Assembly (NCBI RefSeq): GCF_004006175.1
Contig: NZ_CP033219.1
Span: 2,356,001-2,420,000, forward strand
DNA from: Parasedimentitalea marina
GTDB lineage: Bacteria > Pseudomonadota > Alphaproteobacteria > Rhodobacterales > Rhodobacteraceae
Length of the DNA: 64,000 nucleotides
Reading direction: 5' to 3'
Shown piece by piece: positions 42,128-50,628 of this stretch. Every line of letters begins with the position of its first letter. The first letter of the stretch is position 1. The notes beneath the pieces were generated by a model that searched no databases, was not told the origin of the DNA, and saw only the letters and a list, made by a program, of their open reading frames with translations. The position numbers and the translations under genes were made by a program.

Positions 42128-43048
42128 TCACCTGGACGACATAGCAGAAGTTACCTCTTCTAAAGTTGGTATGGAGTCCGCCGCCCCGTTACGCGTTGTT
42201 GCTATTGATGCCGCGTTGACAGCAACGTCTATTGCCGCACTGATAGACTGTCCGGAGGCCAGTGCTGCCGCAAATGCACCGTTAAAACAATCTCCGGCTG
42301 CGACGGTGTCGATGGAATTGACTTTGGGCGACTGTTTTTGGCCAGTCTTGCCGTCGATAGACCATGCAACTCCCATGGCGCCCATTGTGATAATACTGCC
42401 TTTGGCACCATATTCCTGAAGTTTACGCGCGGCTTCTTGTCCCTCGCCCAAGCTACGCGGCTCATGACCAGTGATCATCTTGGTTTCGCTGGCATTCGGC
42501 GTCAGGATATCGAAACATTGCAATGCATCCGGCGTCCAGAACGGTGTGGGGGCTGGGGCGGGATCCATGACCACCAATGCGCCGGCATTTTTCGCGATTT
42601 CCGCAGCCCGGACCGATGCCGCAAATGGGATTTCGTTTTGCAGCAGGATAATTTTACTGTTGGCAATAACCTGCGCGTGACTGTCAATAGACTGACCGGT
42701 AAGCGCGTCATTGGCACCGGAAGCAATCCGGATAATATTGCCGCCGTCCGGACCAACATCAATAAAAGCCATACCGGTTGCACAGGCACTCTGCACGGAC
42801 AGCTCAGTCGCGACGCTATGGCTAAGTAAGCGCTGTTTAGCATCGGTCCCAAAGGTATCGGCACCGATTGCGCCGATAATAGCTGCTGTAGCCCCCATGC
42901 GAGAGGCCGCAACCGCTTGGTTTGCACCTTTTCCACCCAGTGAAATCAGGGTTTCCTTGGCAAGGACAGTTTCACCAACCTGAGGCCACCGTTCTAAATA
43001 CGATGTCAGGTCGATGTTTATGCTGCCAACGACGGTTACGGTGTTCAA
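42128..43048 (-). CDS. rbsK: Ribokinase
   Basis: A 306-residue PfkB-family sugar kinase that makes ribose 5-phosphate. It shows VVGSINIDLTSYLERWPQVG at the start, LGGKGANQAVAAS, and the catalytic region SIDTVAAGDCFNGAFAAAL, where the consensus GAGD reads AAGD and the base aspartate is present. The start is not certain: TTG at 43048 overlaps the rbsD stop (TTGA) and gives the family N-terminus; an upstream TTG at 43081 is less likely. Confidence 0.9.
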   Translation of the reverse strand: MNTVTVVGSINIDLTSYLERWPQVGETVLAKETLISLGGKGANQAVAASRMGATAAIIGAIGADTFGTDAKQRLLSHSVATELSVQSACATGMAFIDVGPDGGNIIRIASGANDALTGQSIDSHAQVIANSKIILLQNEIPFAASVRAAEIAKNAGALVVMDPAPAPTPFWTPDALQCFDILTPNASETKMITGHEPRSLGEGQEAARKLQEYGAKGSIITMGAMGVAWSIDGKTGQKQSPKVNSIDTVAAGDCFNGAFAAALASGQSISAAIDVAVNAASIATTRNGAADSIPTLEEVTSAMSSR

Positions 43049-43455
43049 AACGCCACCCCACTTACCAGAATCAAGTTGCAATATGGGGCAAATTCCCCCG
43101 TCCTGACGACAGCTTTGGCATGTCTAGTTCGCTCCTTTAAGGCCTCGTGCGGCGTTGCGCTTAAGGCGACATCTCGGCCGGTCTCATGCGCCCATGCGCC
43201 AATAACCATTGTCATTTGCTCCGCCAGTTCATCTGGAGTTTCTATTGCACGGACAGCCGCCTCGATGATCAGTTCTGACCGCACCGCCTGCACCACATCC
43301 CAAAAACTTGGGATGCCCTGACTAACGGCGAGATCAATAACGGTGACACCCGCTGGTACCGGTAGGCCGGCATCTGCAATAACGATTTCGTCCAGGTGTC
43401 CAAGGGACGCAATAAGGGTGCTGAGATGGCGGTTTAAAAGCCTGCCCCGCTTCAT
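43045..43455 (-). CDS. rbsD: D-ribose pyranase
   Basis: A 136-residue RbsD/FucU-family protein that interconverts pyranose and furanose forms of ribose before phosphorylation. It shows the start MKRGRLLNRHLSTLIASLGH with the catalytic histidine, IVIADAGLPVP, and the C-terminal FAPYCNLILVSGV. It overlaps both rbsC and rbsK at the ends, so it is tightly coupled. Confidence 0.95.
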   Translation of the reverse strand: MKRGRLLNRHLSTLIASLGHLDEIVIADAGLPVPAGVTVIDLAVSQGIPSFWDVVQAVRSELIIEAAVRAIETPDELAEQMTMVIGAWAHETGRDVALSATPHEALKERTRHAKAVVRTGEFAPYCNLILVSGVAF

Positions 43456-44450
43456 GACGAGGACAATTTTGCGCGATAGTGATCCAGAATAACAGCAATG
43501 ATAATCACCACGCCAGTGATCATCTGACGCATGAAGTCACTAAGTCCGATCAGAATAAGTCCGTTCGCTAAGACCCCAATGATGAAAGCGCCCAGTAAGG
43601 TGCCGATAACCGAGCCACGCCCACCAGCAAGACTGGTGCCGCCAATAATCACAGCCGCGATGGCGTTCAGCTCAAATCCAATCCCGGCAATGGGGCTGGC
43701 GATGCTAAGCCGGGCCATATAGACGATGGCCGCAATGCCTGCAGTTGCCCCACAGATTGTGAAGGCCGCGACTTTGTACCAAAACACAGGATGCCCGGCG
43801 AGACGCACTGCTTCCTCGTTGTTGCCAATCGCATAGATCAGACGGCCAAAGACTGTGCGGTTCAGCACGAACCAAGCGATGGCAACAAGGGCAAGCGCCA
43901 GCAGAAAGACAAACGGTATGCCAAAAACCATCTTTGACCCAAATTCTTCGAATGCAAACGGGAACGAATAGATGGTTTGCGCTCCAGAGACCTGCAACGC
44001 AGCACCACGGGCGATGTTCAACATCCCCAGCGTGATGATAAAGGACGGTAGTGCCCAATAGGCACTTATCACGCCGTTCACCAGACCACAGATCAACCCA
44101 GCCACCAACCCGGCGAGGATCGCCAGTAAAATCAGCTCGGTGGTGCCAAGTCCCGGCAATGTAATGGCTTTGCCGGCAATCACTGCTGCAAATGCCATTA
44201 CTGATCCAACGGACAGGTCGATGCCGCCAATCAGGATTACGAAGGTCATACCGACGGCCAAGATCAGGTTGATGGTGATTTGGGTCAGGATATTGGTGAT
44301 GTTATTGGGCGACAGAAAAAATTCTGAGGCGACCGAAAAGAAAAGGATCAAAAGCAACAAGGCAAGGCCGATACCTGCATTGTTCACGATCGACTTGACT
44401 GAAAAGGCACTGGAGCCCTTCATCAGGTTTTGGCTTTCACTGGAGCTCAC
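43452..44450 (-). CDS. rbsC: Ribose ABC transporter permease
   Basis: This 332-residue inner-membrane permease of the RbsC/XylH family has about ten membrane segments. It shows the family loop ILIGGIDLSVGSVMAFAAV and the coupling-region GGTSLAGGRGSVIGTLLGAF, which contacts the ATPase. It overlaps rbsA by four bases (ATGA) and rbsD by four bases. Confidence 0.95.
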   Translation of the reverse strand: MSSSESQNLMKGSSAFSVKSIVNNAGIGLALLLLILFFSVASEFFLSPNNITNILTQITINLILAVGMTFVILIGGIDLSVGSVMAFAAVIAGKAITLPGLGTTELILLAILAGLVAGLICGLVNGVISAYWALPSFIITLGMLNIARGAALQVSGAQTIYSFPFAFEEFGSKMVFGIPFVFLLALALVAIAWFVLNRTVFGRLIYAIGNNEEAVRLAGHPVFWYKVAAFTICGATAGIAAIVYMARLSIASPIAGIGFELNAIAAVIIGGTSLAGGRGSVIGTLLGAFIIGVLANGLILIGLSDFMRQMITGVVIIIAVILDHYRAKLSSS

Positions 44451-46000
44451 TGGTTTTGTCCTTCTGGTGTCTCTGATTGCCCGTAGGCCAATTTCAAAAT
44501 GGCTTCTTGTTGATAGTCTTCAGGCATCAGACTGCCCTGAACTTTATGCTCAGACATGACCAACAAACGGTCCGTTAGTGTGATCAGCTCAGGCAATTCA
44601 GACGACACGACAATCATCGACATCCCTTGCGCTGCTAAATCCTTTAGAATGGCATAGATTTCGGCTTTGGCGCCAACATCCACGCCACGCGTTGGTTCGT
44701 CCAAAAGCAAAATCTCAGGGTGCGAGGCTAACCATTTGGCCAGCACGACCTTTTGCTGGTTGCCGCCAGACAGACTGGATGCTGGATCGGACGCCTTGCC
44801 GTATTTCAACTTTAGACGGGCCCCACCCTGGATCGCCATCAGGCGTTCTTTGGCAAAGTTTAACAGCCCCTTCACCGATACATCCTTGATGCTGACCAAT
44901 GACGTATTGGCAGCAATGTCCATATCCAGAATAAGGCCTTCGTCTTTGCGGTCTTCAGTTACAAAGCCAATTCCGGCGGCGATTGCATCCCGTGGGTTGC
45001 TGATTGAGATCCGATTTCCATTGCGAGAGATTTGCCCGGACTGGATTGGATCTGCACCAAAAATGGCCCGTAGCACCTCGGTGCGTCCGGCACCCACCAA
45101 TCCCGCGATACCCAGAATTTCACCCTGTCGTAGGTCGAATGAAACGCCTTGGGGATGCGGGCTGGCTGCTGTTTGCAGGCCCTCAACAGACAAGACAATG
45201 GAGTCGCAAATAGCGTCGTTTAACTCTTTGGTTTGTTCCGACAATGTGCGTCCAACCATGTGGCGAACAACACCTTCGGGCGAGGTGTCAGCTATGTTTT
45301 CCGTGGCAATGGTTTGGCCATTGCGAAAGATCGTTACCCGATCACAAATCGCAAAGACCTCATCCAGGTGATGCGACACAAAGACGACCGTAACACCTTT
45401 GGCCTTGATGCCTGCCACAATGTCAAACAACCGCGAGGTTTCGCGTTCGGTCAAAGTGGCCGTCGGCTCATCCAGGATCAGAATCCGGCTTTCGGTTTGC
45501 AGCGCACGCGCGATCTCAATCAATTGCCGGTGCGCAATGCCCAGCCTGCTGACGGGAGTGTCAACATCCACGTCATTGAGGCCAATTGCATCTAGCGCAG
45601 TGCGGGCACGTCGCTTCATTTCGGTCCGATCAAGCAGACCGAAGCGGGCCCTTGGAAAGGCCTCGATAGAGATATTCTCGGCGACACTCAGATCGGTCAG
45701 AAGGTTAAACTCCTGGTGGACCACCTGAATGCCGGCCGCTTTGGCAAAGTGCGGATCAGAGGGTTCAAACGCAGCCCCGCCAAGAGATATTGTACCTGCA
45801 TCATAGTGATGAACACCGGTAAGCACTTTGATCAAAGTGGATTTACCGGCGCCGTTTTCACCGACAAGTGCGTGAACTTCACCAGCTTTTAGCGAAAAAC
45901 TAACGCCACTTAACGCATGCACACCGCCAAAAGATTTGCGCAGGTCTGTTACGTCCAGCAGTATGTCATCTGTGGGTGAAGCTTGGACAGCTTGGGCCAT
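44447..46000 (-). CDS. rbsA: Ribose ABC transporter ATP-binding protein (two ATPase domains)
   Basis: A 517-residue protein with tandem nucleotide-binding domains. In the first, Walker A is GENGAGKSTL and Walker B is ILILDEPTATLT. In the second, Walker A is degenerate, GLVGAGRTEV, the signature is LSGGNQQKVVLAKWL, and Walker B is LLLDEPTRGVDVGA. This asymmetry is normal for sugar ABC proteins of the RbsA/MglA type. It powers uptake through rbsC. Confidence 0.96.
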   Translation of the reverse strand: MAQAVQASPTDDILLDVTDLRKSFGGVHALSGVSFSLKAGEVHALVGENGAGKSTLIKVLTGVHHYDAGTISLGGAAFEPSDPHFAKAAGIQVVHQEFNLLTDLSVAENISIEAFPRARFGLLDRTEMKRRARTALDAIGLNDVDVDTPVSRLGIAHRQLIEIARALQTESRILILDEPTATLTERETSRLFDIVAGIKAKGVTVVFVSHHLDEVFAICDRVTIFRNGQTIATENIADTSPEGVVRHMVGRTLSEQTKELNDAICDSIVLSVEGLQTAASPHPQGVSFDLRQGEILGIAGLVGAGRTEVLRAIFGADPIQSGQISRNGNRISISNPRDAIAAGIGFVTEDRKDEGLILDMDIAANTSLVSIKDVSVKGLLNFAKERLMAIQGGARLKLKYGKASDPASSLSGGNQQKVVLAKWLASHPEILLLDEPTRGVDVGAKAEIYAILKDLAAQGMSMIVVSSELPELITLTDRLLVMSEHKVQGSLMPEDYQQEAILKLAYGQSETPEGQNQ

Positions 46001-46066
46001 GGTATGTGGTCCGATCCTGATAGTTCTAATGAACGCCCGGCACCAAAGCGCCGGGCGCAGGTCATA

Positions 46067-46987
46067 TTACTGACCTTTAACCAACTCAATTTCAGTTTTT
46101 ACCCAACCCTCAAGGGCCGGGCCACCAGCAACAACCTCAAGTGCGAGGTCGATGGAGTCTGCGGCCATACGGGTGCCAAACTGGTCAACAGTCGCCAACA
46201 TACGGCCGTCGGCGATCATGGGGCCAACGGCTGGAATGTTGTCGAAACCAACCACAATGATGTCCGAACGCCCTGCAGCTTCCAGTGCTTTCACAACGCC
46301 CACCGCCATCGAGTCATTGGCCGCCATAACGCCCTGGATGTCAGGATGTGCAGTCAACATTGCCGAGAAGACCTGGTTGGCTTCTTCGGTTTCCCAATGC
46401 GCCGTACGGCTATCCAGCAGGTCCAGTTTGTATTCCTCAACCGAGGCTTCAAAACCCAAACGACGCTCGTTTGCGTTGTCTGCGCCTGGGTTGCCTTCGA
46501 TGATGACGATTTTGCCGCCGTCACCTAAAGCTTGACCCAGTGCGTCACCAGCCAGTTTTGCACCGCCACGGTTGTCTGGTCCGACAAACGCAAGATCGAT
46601 ACCCTGCTGTTCTTTGGCAGCTGCATCAAGCGAGACATCAAAGTTCACCACGACAATGCCTGCTTCCATCGCACGCTTGATCGGACGCACCATGGCACGG
46701 CTGTCAGCTGGGGCGATAACAATCGCATCAACGCCCTGGGTGATAAAGTTTTCAACCGCATTGATTTGCGATTCAAAGTCGGTTTCGTTCTGCATGCCGA
46801 CAGCGATCAAGGTGTAATCCCCGCGCATTTTAGCGTGCTCTTCGGCGCCAACCATCATGTTCTGAAAAAATTCGTTGGCCAAGGACTTCATCACAAGTCC
46901 AACGACGGGTTTATCTTCGGCAGCTGCAATTCCAGCAGACAACAAGATACCGGTCGCTGCCGCAGCAGCGATTTTAACAAGCTTCAT
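46067..46987 (-). CDS. rbsB: Periplasmic ribose-binding protein
   Basis: A 306-residue exported binding protein of the ribose/galactose class. The signal peptide covers residues 1-23 (MKLVKIAAAAATGILLSAGI, cleavage after AAA). The mature part opens KPVVGLVMKSLANEFFQNMM and has the hinge-side AAANDSMAVGVVKALE. It is the first gene of the operon, with the palindromic operator 96-109 bp before its start. Ribose specificity rests on the rbsD and rbsK neighbours. Confidence 0.93.
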   Translation of the reverse strand: MKLVKIAAAAATGILLSAGIAAAEDKPVVGLVMKSLANEFFQNMMVGAEEHAKMRGDYTLIAVGMQNETDFESQINAVENFITQGVDAIVIAPADSRAMVRPIKRAMEAGIVVVNFDVSLDAAAKEQQGIDLAFVGPDNRGGAKLAGDALGQALGDGGKIVIIEGNPGADNANERRLGFEASVEEYKLDLLDSRTAHWETEEANQVFSAMLTAHPDIQGVMAANDSMAVGVVKALEAAGRSDIIVVGFDNIPAVGPMIADGRMLATVDQFGTRMAADSIDLALEVVAGGPALEGWVKTEIELVKGQ

Positions 46988-47082
46988 TCGAGCCTCCCTA
47001 GTTTATATGGGGCCGACTCCACGCGTCACGACGTAGCAATCAACCTGTGCTTTAACATGAGGAGATTCTGCTTTCTGTCAAT

Positions 47083-47096
47083 ATGAAACGTTTCAT
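47083..47096. promoter_or_regulatory. LacI-type operator before rbsB
   Basis: ATGAAACGTTTCAT is a perfect 14-bp palindrome with the central CG step typical of LacI/GalR-family sites, located upstream of the rbs operon that encodes such a regulator. The flanking sequence is AT-rich, as for a promoter. Confidence 0.75.
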
Positions 47097-47364
47097 AAAT
47101 GACGTTCTTTGAATTTGCAGCCTTCAAGTCGCGAGACTTTATTGTTTAAATTTAAAGACTTAGCACAACTTTTTCTGCTCACAATTTTTGAAATCCCCGT
47201 GTTAGACACATGGATTTACGGACTCTAACCTTGGCATTTATGCAAAAGTCTACTGTCGGCCAGGCAGGAACTGACCTGACACCATCAGGAAAATTCCCAC
47301 TCGATACAAGGGCGAGTCTTTAGTCATGTCCTAGGGCAATGCGACCGCCCATCCCGCCGAAACA

Positions 47365-48213
47365 TTATTGGGTCGCTGCAGCCATCAATCGATACACAAT
47401 CTGCGCGGCAGTAAAGTCCCAAGCCGCATTGCCGTCCGGGGCAAGTTCTACCACGTCCAAGCCGACGCATTTACGGCCCTTCAGCGCGTGTTCGACAAGT
47501 CGCAAGGCTTGGTAGAACCCCAAACCACCCGGTACAGGGGTTCCGGTTGCGGGCATTTGCGCCGGGTCCAAGCCATCAACATCAAAGGAAACATAGATCA
47601 ATTCAGGGAAATCACTGGGCAAATCGACCGCCAGCGTATTTGTCGTTACCAGATCCTCAGCATCTCGAAAAAAGACGTTATTTTGTGTCCGGCTGTCCAC
47701 CTCTTGCTGGCACAGCGCGCGCACTCCAAACTGGGCAATATGGATGCCCTCTTCGCTGAGCAGGTGCATGACCGAGGCATGCGAGTGTTTCTCGTCCTGA
47801 TAGGCGATTCGAAGGTCAGCATGGGCATCGATCTGCACGATGCCAACCGGTTTCCCAAGCGCCCGCGCCACTCCCATAACGGCCCCATATGAAAGGGAAT
47901 GTTCACCGCCCAGCGTCACCGGAATTTTCCCGGCTTTCACTGCCGCCTCGGTGCGCATGGCAAGTCGGTCCATCACGTCAGGCAATGGACCGTCGCAGTT
48001 CACCGCGGTCTCAGTATAGATGCCTCGCGAGCAGGGTTCAAAGCCATTGCACAGACGCTCCAGCTCATCACTGGCCTCCAGTATGGCCTGCGGGCCGTGC
48101 TTGGTCCCGGCCCCATAAGACACTGTACGCTCTAGCGGCATCGGAATGACCCGAAACAACGCATCTAGGCTGCGTTCGGCTGCGGTCAGTTCACTGTCCA
48201 GAAAAATGCTCAT
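47365..48213 (-). CDS. speB: Agmatinase
   Basis: This 282-residue ureohydrolase converts agmatine to putrescine and urea. The manganese ligands are visible in GGEHSLSYG, QIDAHADLR and SFDVDGLDPAQMPATGTPVP. ATG at 48213 is chosen because it follows the nspC stop directly; the longer start at 48243 would overlap nspC by 29 bp. It is the last gene of a four-gene polyamine operon. Confidence 0.93.
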   Translation of the reverse strand: MSIFLDSELTAAERSLDALFRVIPMPLERTVSYGAGTKHGPQAILEASDELERLCNGFEPCSRGIYTETAVNCDGPLPDVMDRLAMRTEAAVKAGKIPVTLGGEHSLSYGAVMGVARALGKPVGIVQIDAHADLRIAYQDEKHSHASVMHLLSEEGIHIAQFGVRALCQQEVDSRTQNNVFFRDAEDLVTTNTLAVDLPSDFPELIYVSFDVDGLDPAQMPATGTPVPGGLGFYQALRLVEHALKGRKCVGLDVVELAPDGNAAWDFTAAQIVYRLMAAATQ

Positions 48214-48214
48214 A

Positions 48215-49390
48215 TCATGAAAGCCTGTTGCGAAAATCTTCATAAGTAAACTCGCGGATCATCGTTAGGGCATCCGTGTTCGAGTTCCACAGAGCAATGG
48301 CCGGCAGGGCGACGCCATTGAAAGTATTGGTTTTAACCATCGAATAATGCGCCTGATCCAAAAACGCGAACCGGTCGCCGATGGCAAGTGGCTGCGCCCG
48401 CGCATAATCACCAATCACATCACCGGCCAGACACGATGGCCCGCCAAACCGATAAGACGACCCATCTGCGACCTCATCCAACATTGCCGGACGGTACGGT
48501 GCTTCGATGACATCGGGCATGTGGCAAGTGGCCGAGATATCGGTGATGGCCAGGTTGATCTGGTTACGCGGCAAATCCAGCACCTCGCCAACCAGAATGC
48601 CCGCGTCCAGCGCCACCGCCTCGCCTGGTTCCAGATAGATCTGCAACCCAGTGCGTGCTCGCAGATCGGTGATAAAAGCAATCAGGGCCTCGCGGTCATA
48701 GTCAGCGCGGGTGATGTGGTGACCGCCACCAAAGTTCAGCCATTTCAGCTGCCCCAGATAAGGCTTGATCCGATCCTCGATCGCGGCCCATGTACGGGCC
48801 AAGGGTTCAAACCCCTGTTCGCAAAGGGTATGCATATGCAACCCGTCGACGCCTGACAGCACCGCATGATCCAATTGAGAGACTGGCGTGCCCAGGCGGG
48901 ACCCCGGAGCACAGGGGTCATATTTGGCAATCTCGCCCTCGGAATGTTCCGGATTGATCCGCAAGCCCACATGAACGGGGCGATCCGATGCCTGCACGCG
49001 CGGCAGAAACCGGTCTTTTTGGGCGGGAGAGTTGAAAATCAGATGATCCGAAAGCGCGATAATCTGGTCGATCTCACTGGATTTATACCCGGCGCAATAG
49101 GTAACAACGGTGCCGCCATATTCCTCACGCGCTAACTGGGCCTCATACAGGCCCGAGGCACAGGTGCCCGACAGGTAGCGCCGCACCAGTGGGGCCAGCG
49201 AAAACATCGAGAACGCCTTGAGCGCCGACAGGACCTGAGCGCCAGATTGATCAGCCACGTCCCGCAGGATCGCGAGGTTGCGCTCCACCGCAACCTCGTC
49301 AACCACAAAGCAGGGACTGGGGACCCGGGACAGATCAAACTGCCTAAAGGCCCCCGCATCCCCGGCCTGGGTTTGCATCACATCTGCCAA
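48215..49390 (-). CDS. nspC: Carboxynorspermidine/carboxyspermidine decarboxylase
   Basis: A 391-residue fold-type III PLP decarboxylase. The PLP lysine is in QVLSALKAFSMF, the phosphate-binding region is WLNFGGGHHITRADYD and YLEPGEAVALDAG, and the second-subunit cysteine is in GGPSCLAGDVIGDY. It makes spermidine (or norspermidine) from the carboxylated precursor. It starts three bases after carboxynorspermidine synthase and is followed by speB, so the putrescine route points to spermidine. Confidence 0.92.
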   Translation of the reverse strand: MADVMQTQAGDAGAFRQFDLSRVPSPCFVVDEVAVERNLAILRDVADQSGAQVLSALKAFSMFSLAPLVRRYLSGTCASGLYEAQLAREEYGGTVVTYCAGYKSSEIDQIIALSDHLIFNSPAQKDRFLPRVQASDRPVHVGLRINPEHSEGEIAKYDPCAPGSRLGTPVSQLDHAVLSGVDGLHMHTLCEQGFEPLARTWAAIEDRIKPYLGQLKWLNFGGGHHITRADYDREALIAFITDLRARTGLQIYLEPGEAVALDAGILVGEVLDLPRNQINLAITDISATCHMPDVIEAPYRPAMLDEVADGSSYRFGGPSCLAGDVIGDYARAQPLAIGDRFAFLDQAHYSMVKTNTFNGVALPAIALWNSNTDALTMIREFTYEDFRNRLS

Positions 49391-49393
49391 GGC

Positions 49394-50605
49394 TTAGAAC
49401 TCAACCGGGCCGTCAAGCTCATGGACCTGCCATGGCAGGCCATGATCGTTCAGCATGTCCATGAAATTGTCGGGATCCAGCTGCTCCATGTTCCAAACAC
49501 CCGGCTCACGCCAATTGCCTTTTAGCACCTGAGCCGCACCGATCATCGCCGGAACCCCGGTGGTATAGGAAACGGCCTGACTGCCGACCTCGGCGTAGCA
49601 TTCCTCATGGTCACAGATGTTGTAGATGTAGTAGGTCTTCTCACCACTGCCATCTTTGGCCTGCCCTGTCGCAATATCGCCGATGCAAGCCTTGCCCTTG
49701 GTCAGGGCCCCCAGATCACTGGGATCAGGGAGAAGCGTGGTCAGGAACTTGATTGGGATGATCTCATGCCCATCGTGCATCACTGGCTCGATGCCGGTCA
49801 TGCCGATGTTCTGCAGCACTGTCGCATGCATGATGTAGGCGTCGCCAAATGTCATCCAGAACCGGGCGCGCTCGATCTCAGGGAAGTGGGTCGACAGCGA
49901 CTCCAGCTCCTCATGATACATCAGGTACATATTCTTGGGGCCGACGCCGGGGAAGTCATATTCGACCTTGTGGGTCATCGCCGGGGTCGGCTGCCAGGCA
50001 CCGTTTTCCCAGTGACGTGCCTCGGCCAGGACTTCTCGCAGGTTGATTTCTGGATTGAAATTGGTGGCAAAGGCCTGACCGTTGTCCCCGCCATTGGCAT
50101 CCAGAATGTCGATCTGGCGGATGGTGTCCAATTTGTGCTTTTTCAGCCAGGTGGCAAACACCGAGGTTACCCCCGGATCAAAGCCTGAGCCCAGAATGGC
50201 GGTCAGACCAGCGGCCTTGAACTTGTCCTGATAGGCCCACTGCCAGTGATACTCAAACTTGGCCTCGTCCTCGGGTTCGTAGTTCGCCGTGTCCAGATAG
50301 TTGATACCGGCTTCAAGGCAGGCATCCATCAGTTTCAGATCCTGATACGGCAGCGCCAGATTGACCAGCAACTCGGCGCCACTTTCGCGGATCAAGGCCA
50401 CCACGGCAGGCACATCCATGGCGTCCACTTCAGCGGTGCGAATATCGACGCCGGTGCGCGATTTCACCTCCGTCGCAATGTCATCGCATTTGAATTTGCG
50501 CCGAGACGCCAGCGTGATCTCGGTGAAAATATCCGAGTTCATAGCCATCTTATGTACGGCCGCAGACGAAACCCCGCCCGCGCCGATCACCAGTGTTTTA
50601 CCCAT
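49394..50605 (-). CDS. Carboxynorspermidine/carboxyspermidine synthase (saccharopine dehydrogenase-like)
   Basis: A 403-residue NADPH enzyme of the Lys1/LYS9-like family that condenses aspartate semialdehyde with putrescine (or diaminopropane). The nucleotide fold starts KTLVIGAGGVSSAAVHKMAM, followed by NLALPYQDLKLMDACLEAGI and GFDPGVTSVFATWLKKH. It is the second gene of the operon speA / this gene / nspC / speB, with 23 bp after speA. Together with nspC it bypasses S-adenosylmethionine decarboxylase. Confidence 0.92.
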   Translation of the reverse strand: MGKTLVIGAGGVSSAAVHKMAMNSDIFTEITLASRRKFKCDDIATEVKSRTGVDIRTAEVDAMDVPAVVALIRESGAELLVNLALPYQDLKLMDACLEAGINYLDTANYEPEDEAKFEYHWQWAYQDKFKAAGLTAILGSGFDPGVTSVFATWLKKHKLDTIRQIDILDANGGDNGQAFATNFNPEINLREVLAEARHWENGAWQPTPAMTHKVEYDFPGVGPKNMYLMYHEELESLSTHFPEIERARFWMTFGDAYIMHATVLQNIGMTGIEPVMHDGHEIIPIKFLTTLLPDPSDLGALTKGKACIGDIATGQAKDGSGEKTYYIYNICDHEECYAEVGSQAVSYTTGVPAMIGAAQVLKGNWREPGVWNMEQLDPDNFMDMLNDHGLPWQVHELDGPVEF

Positions 50606-50628
50606 GGGTTTGCCTCCAGGTCGTTGTG

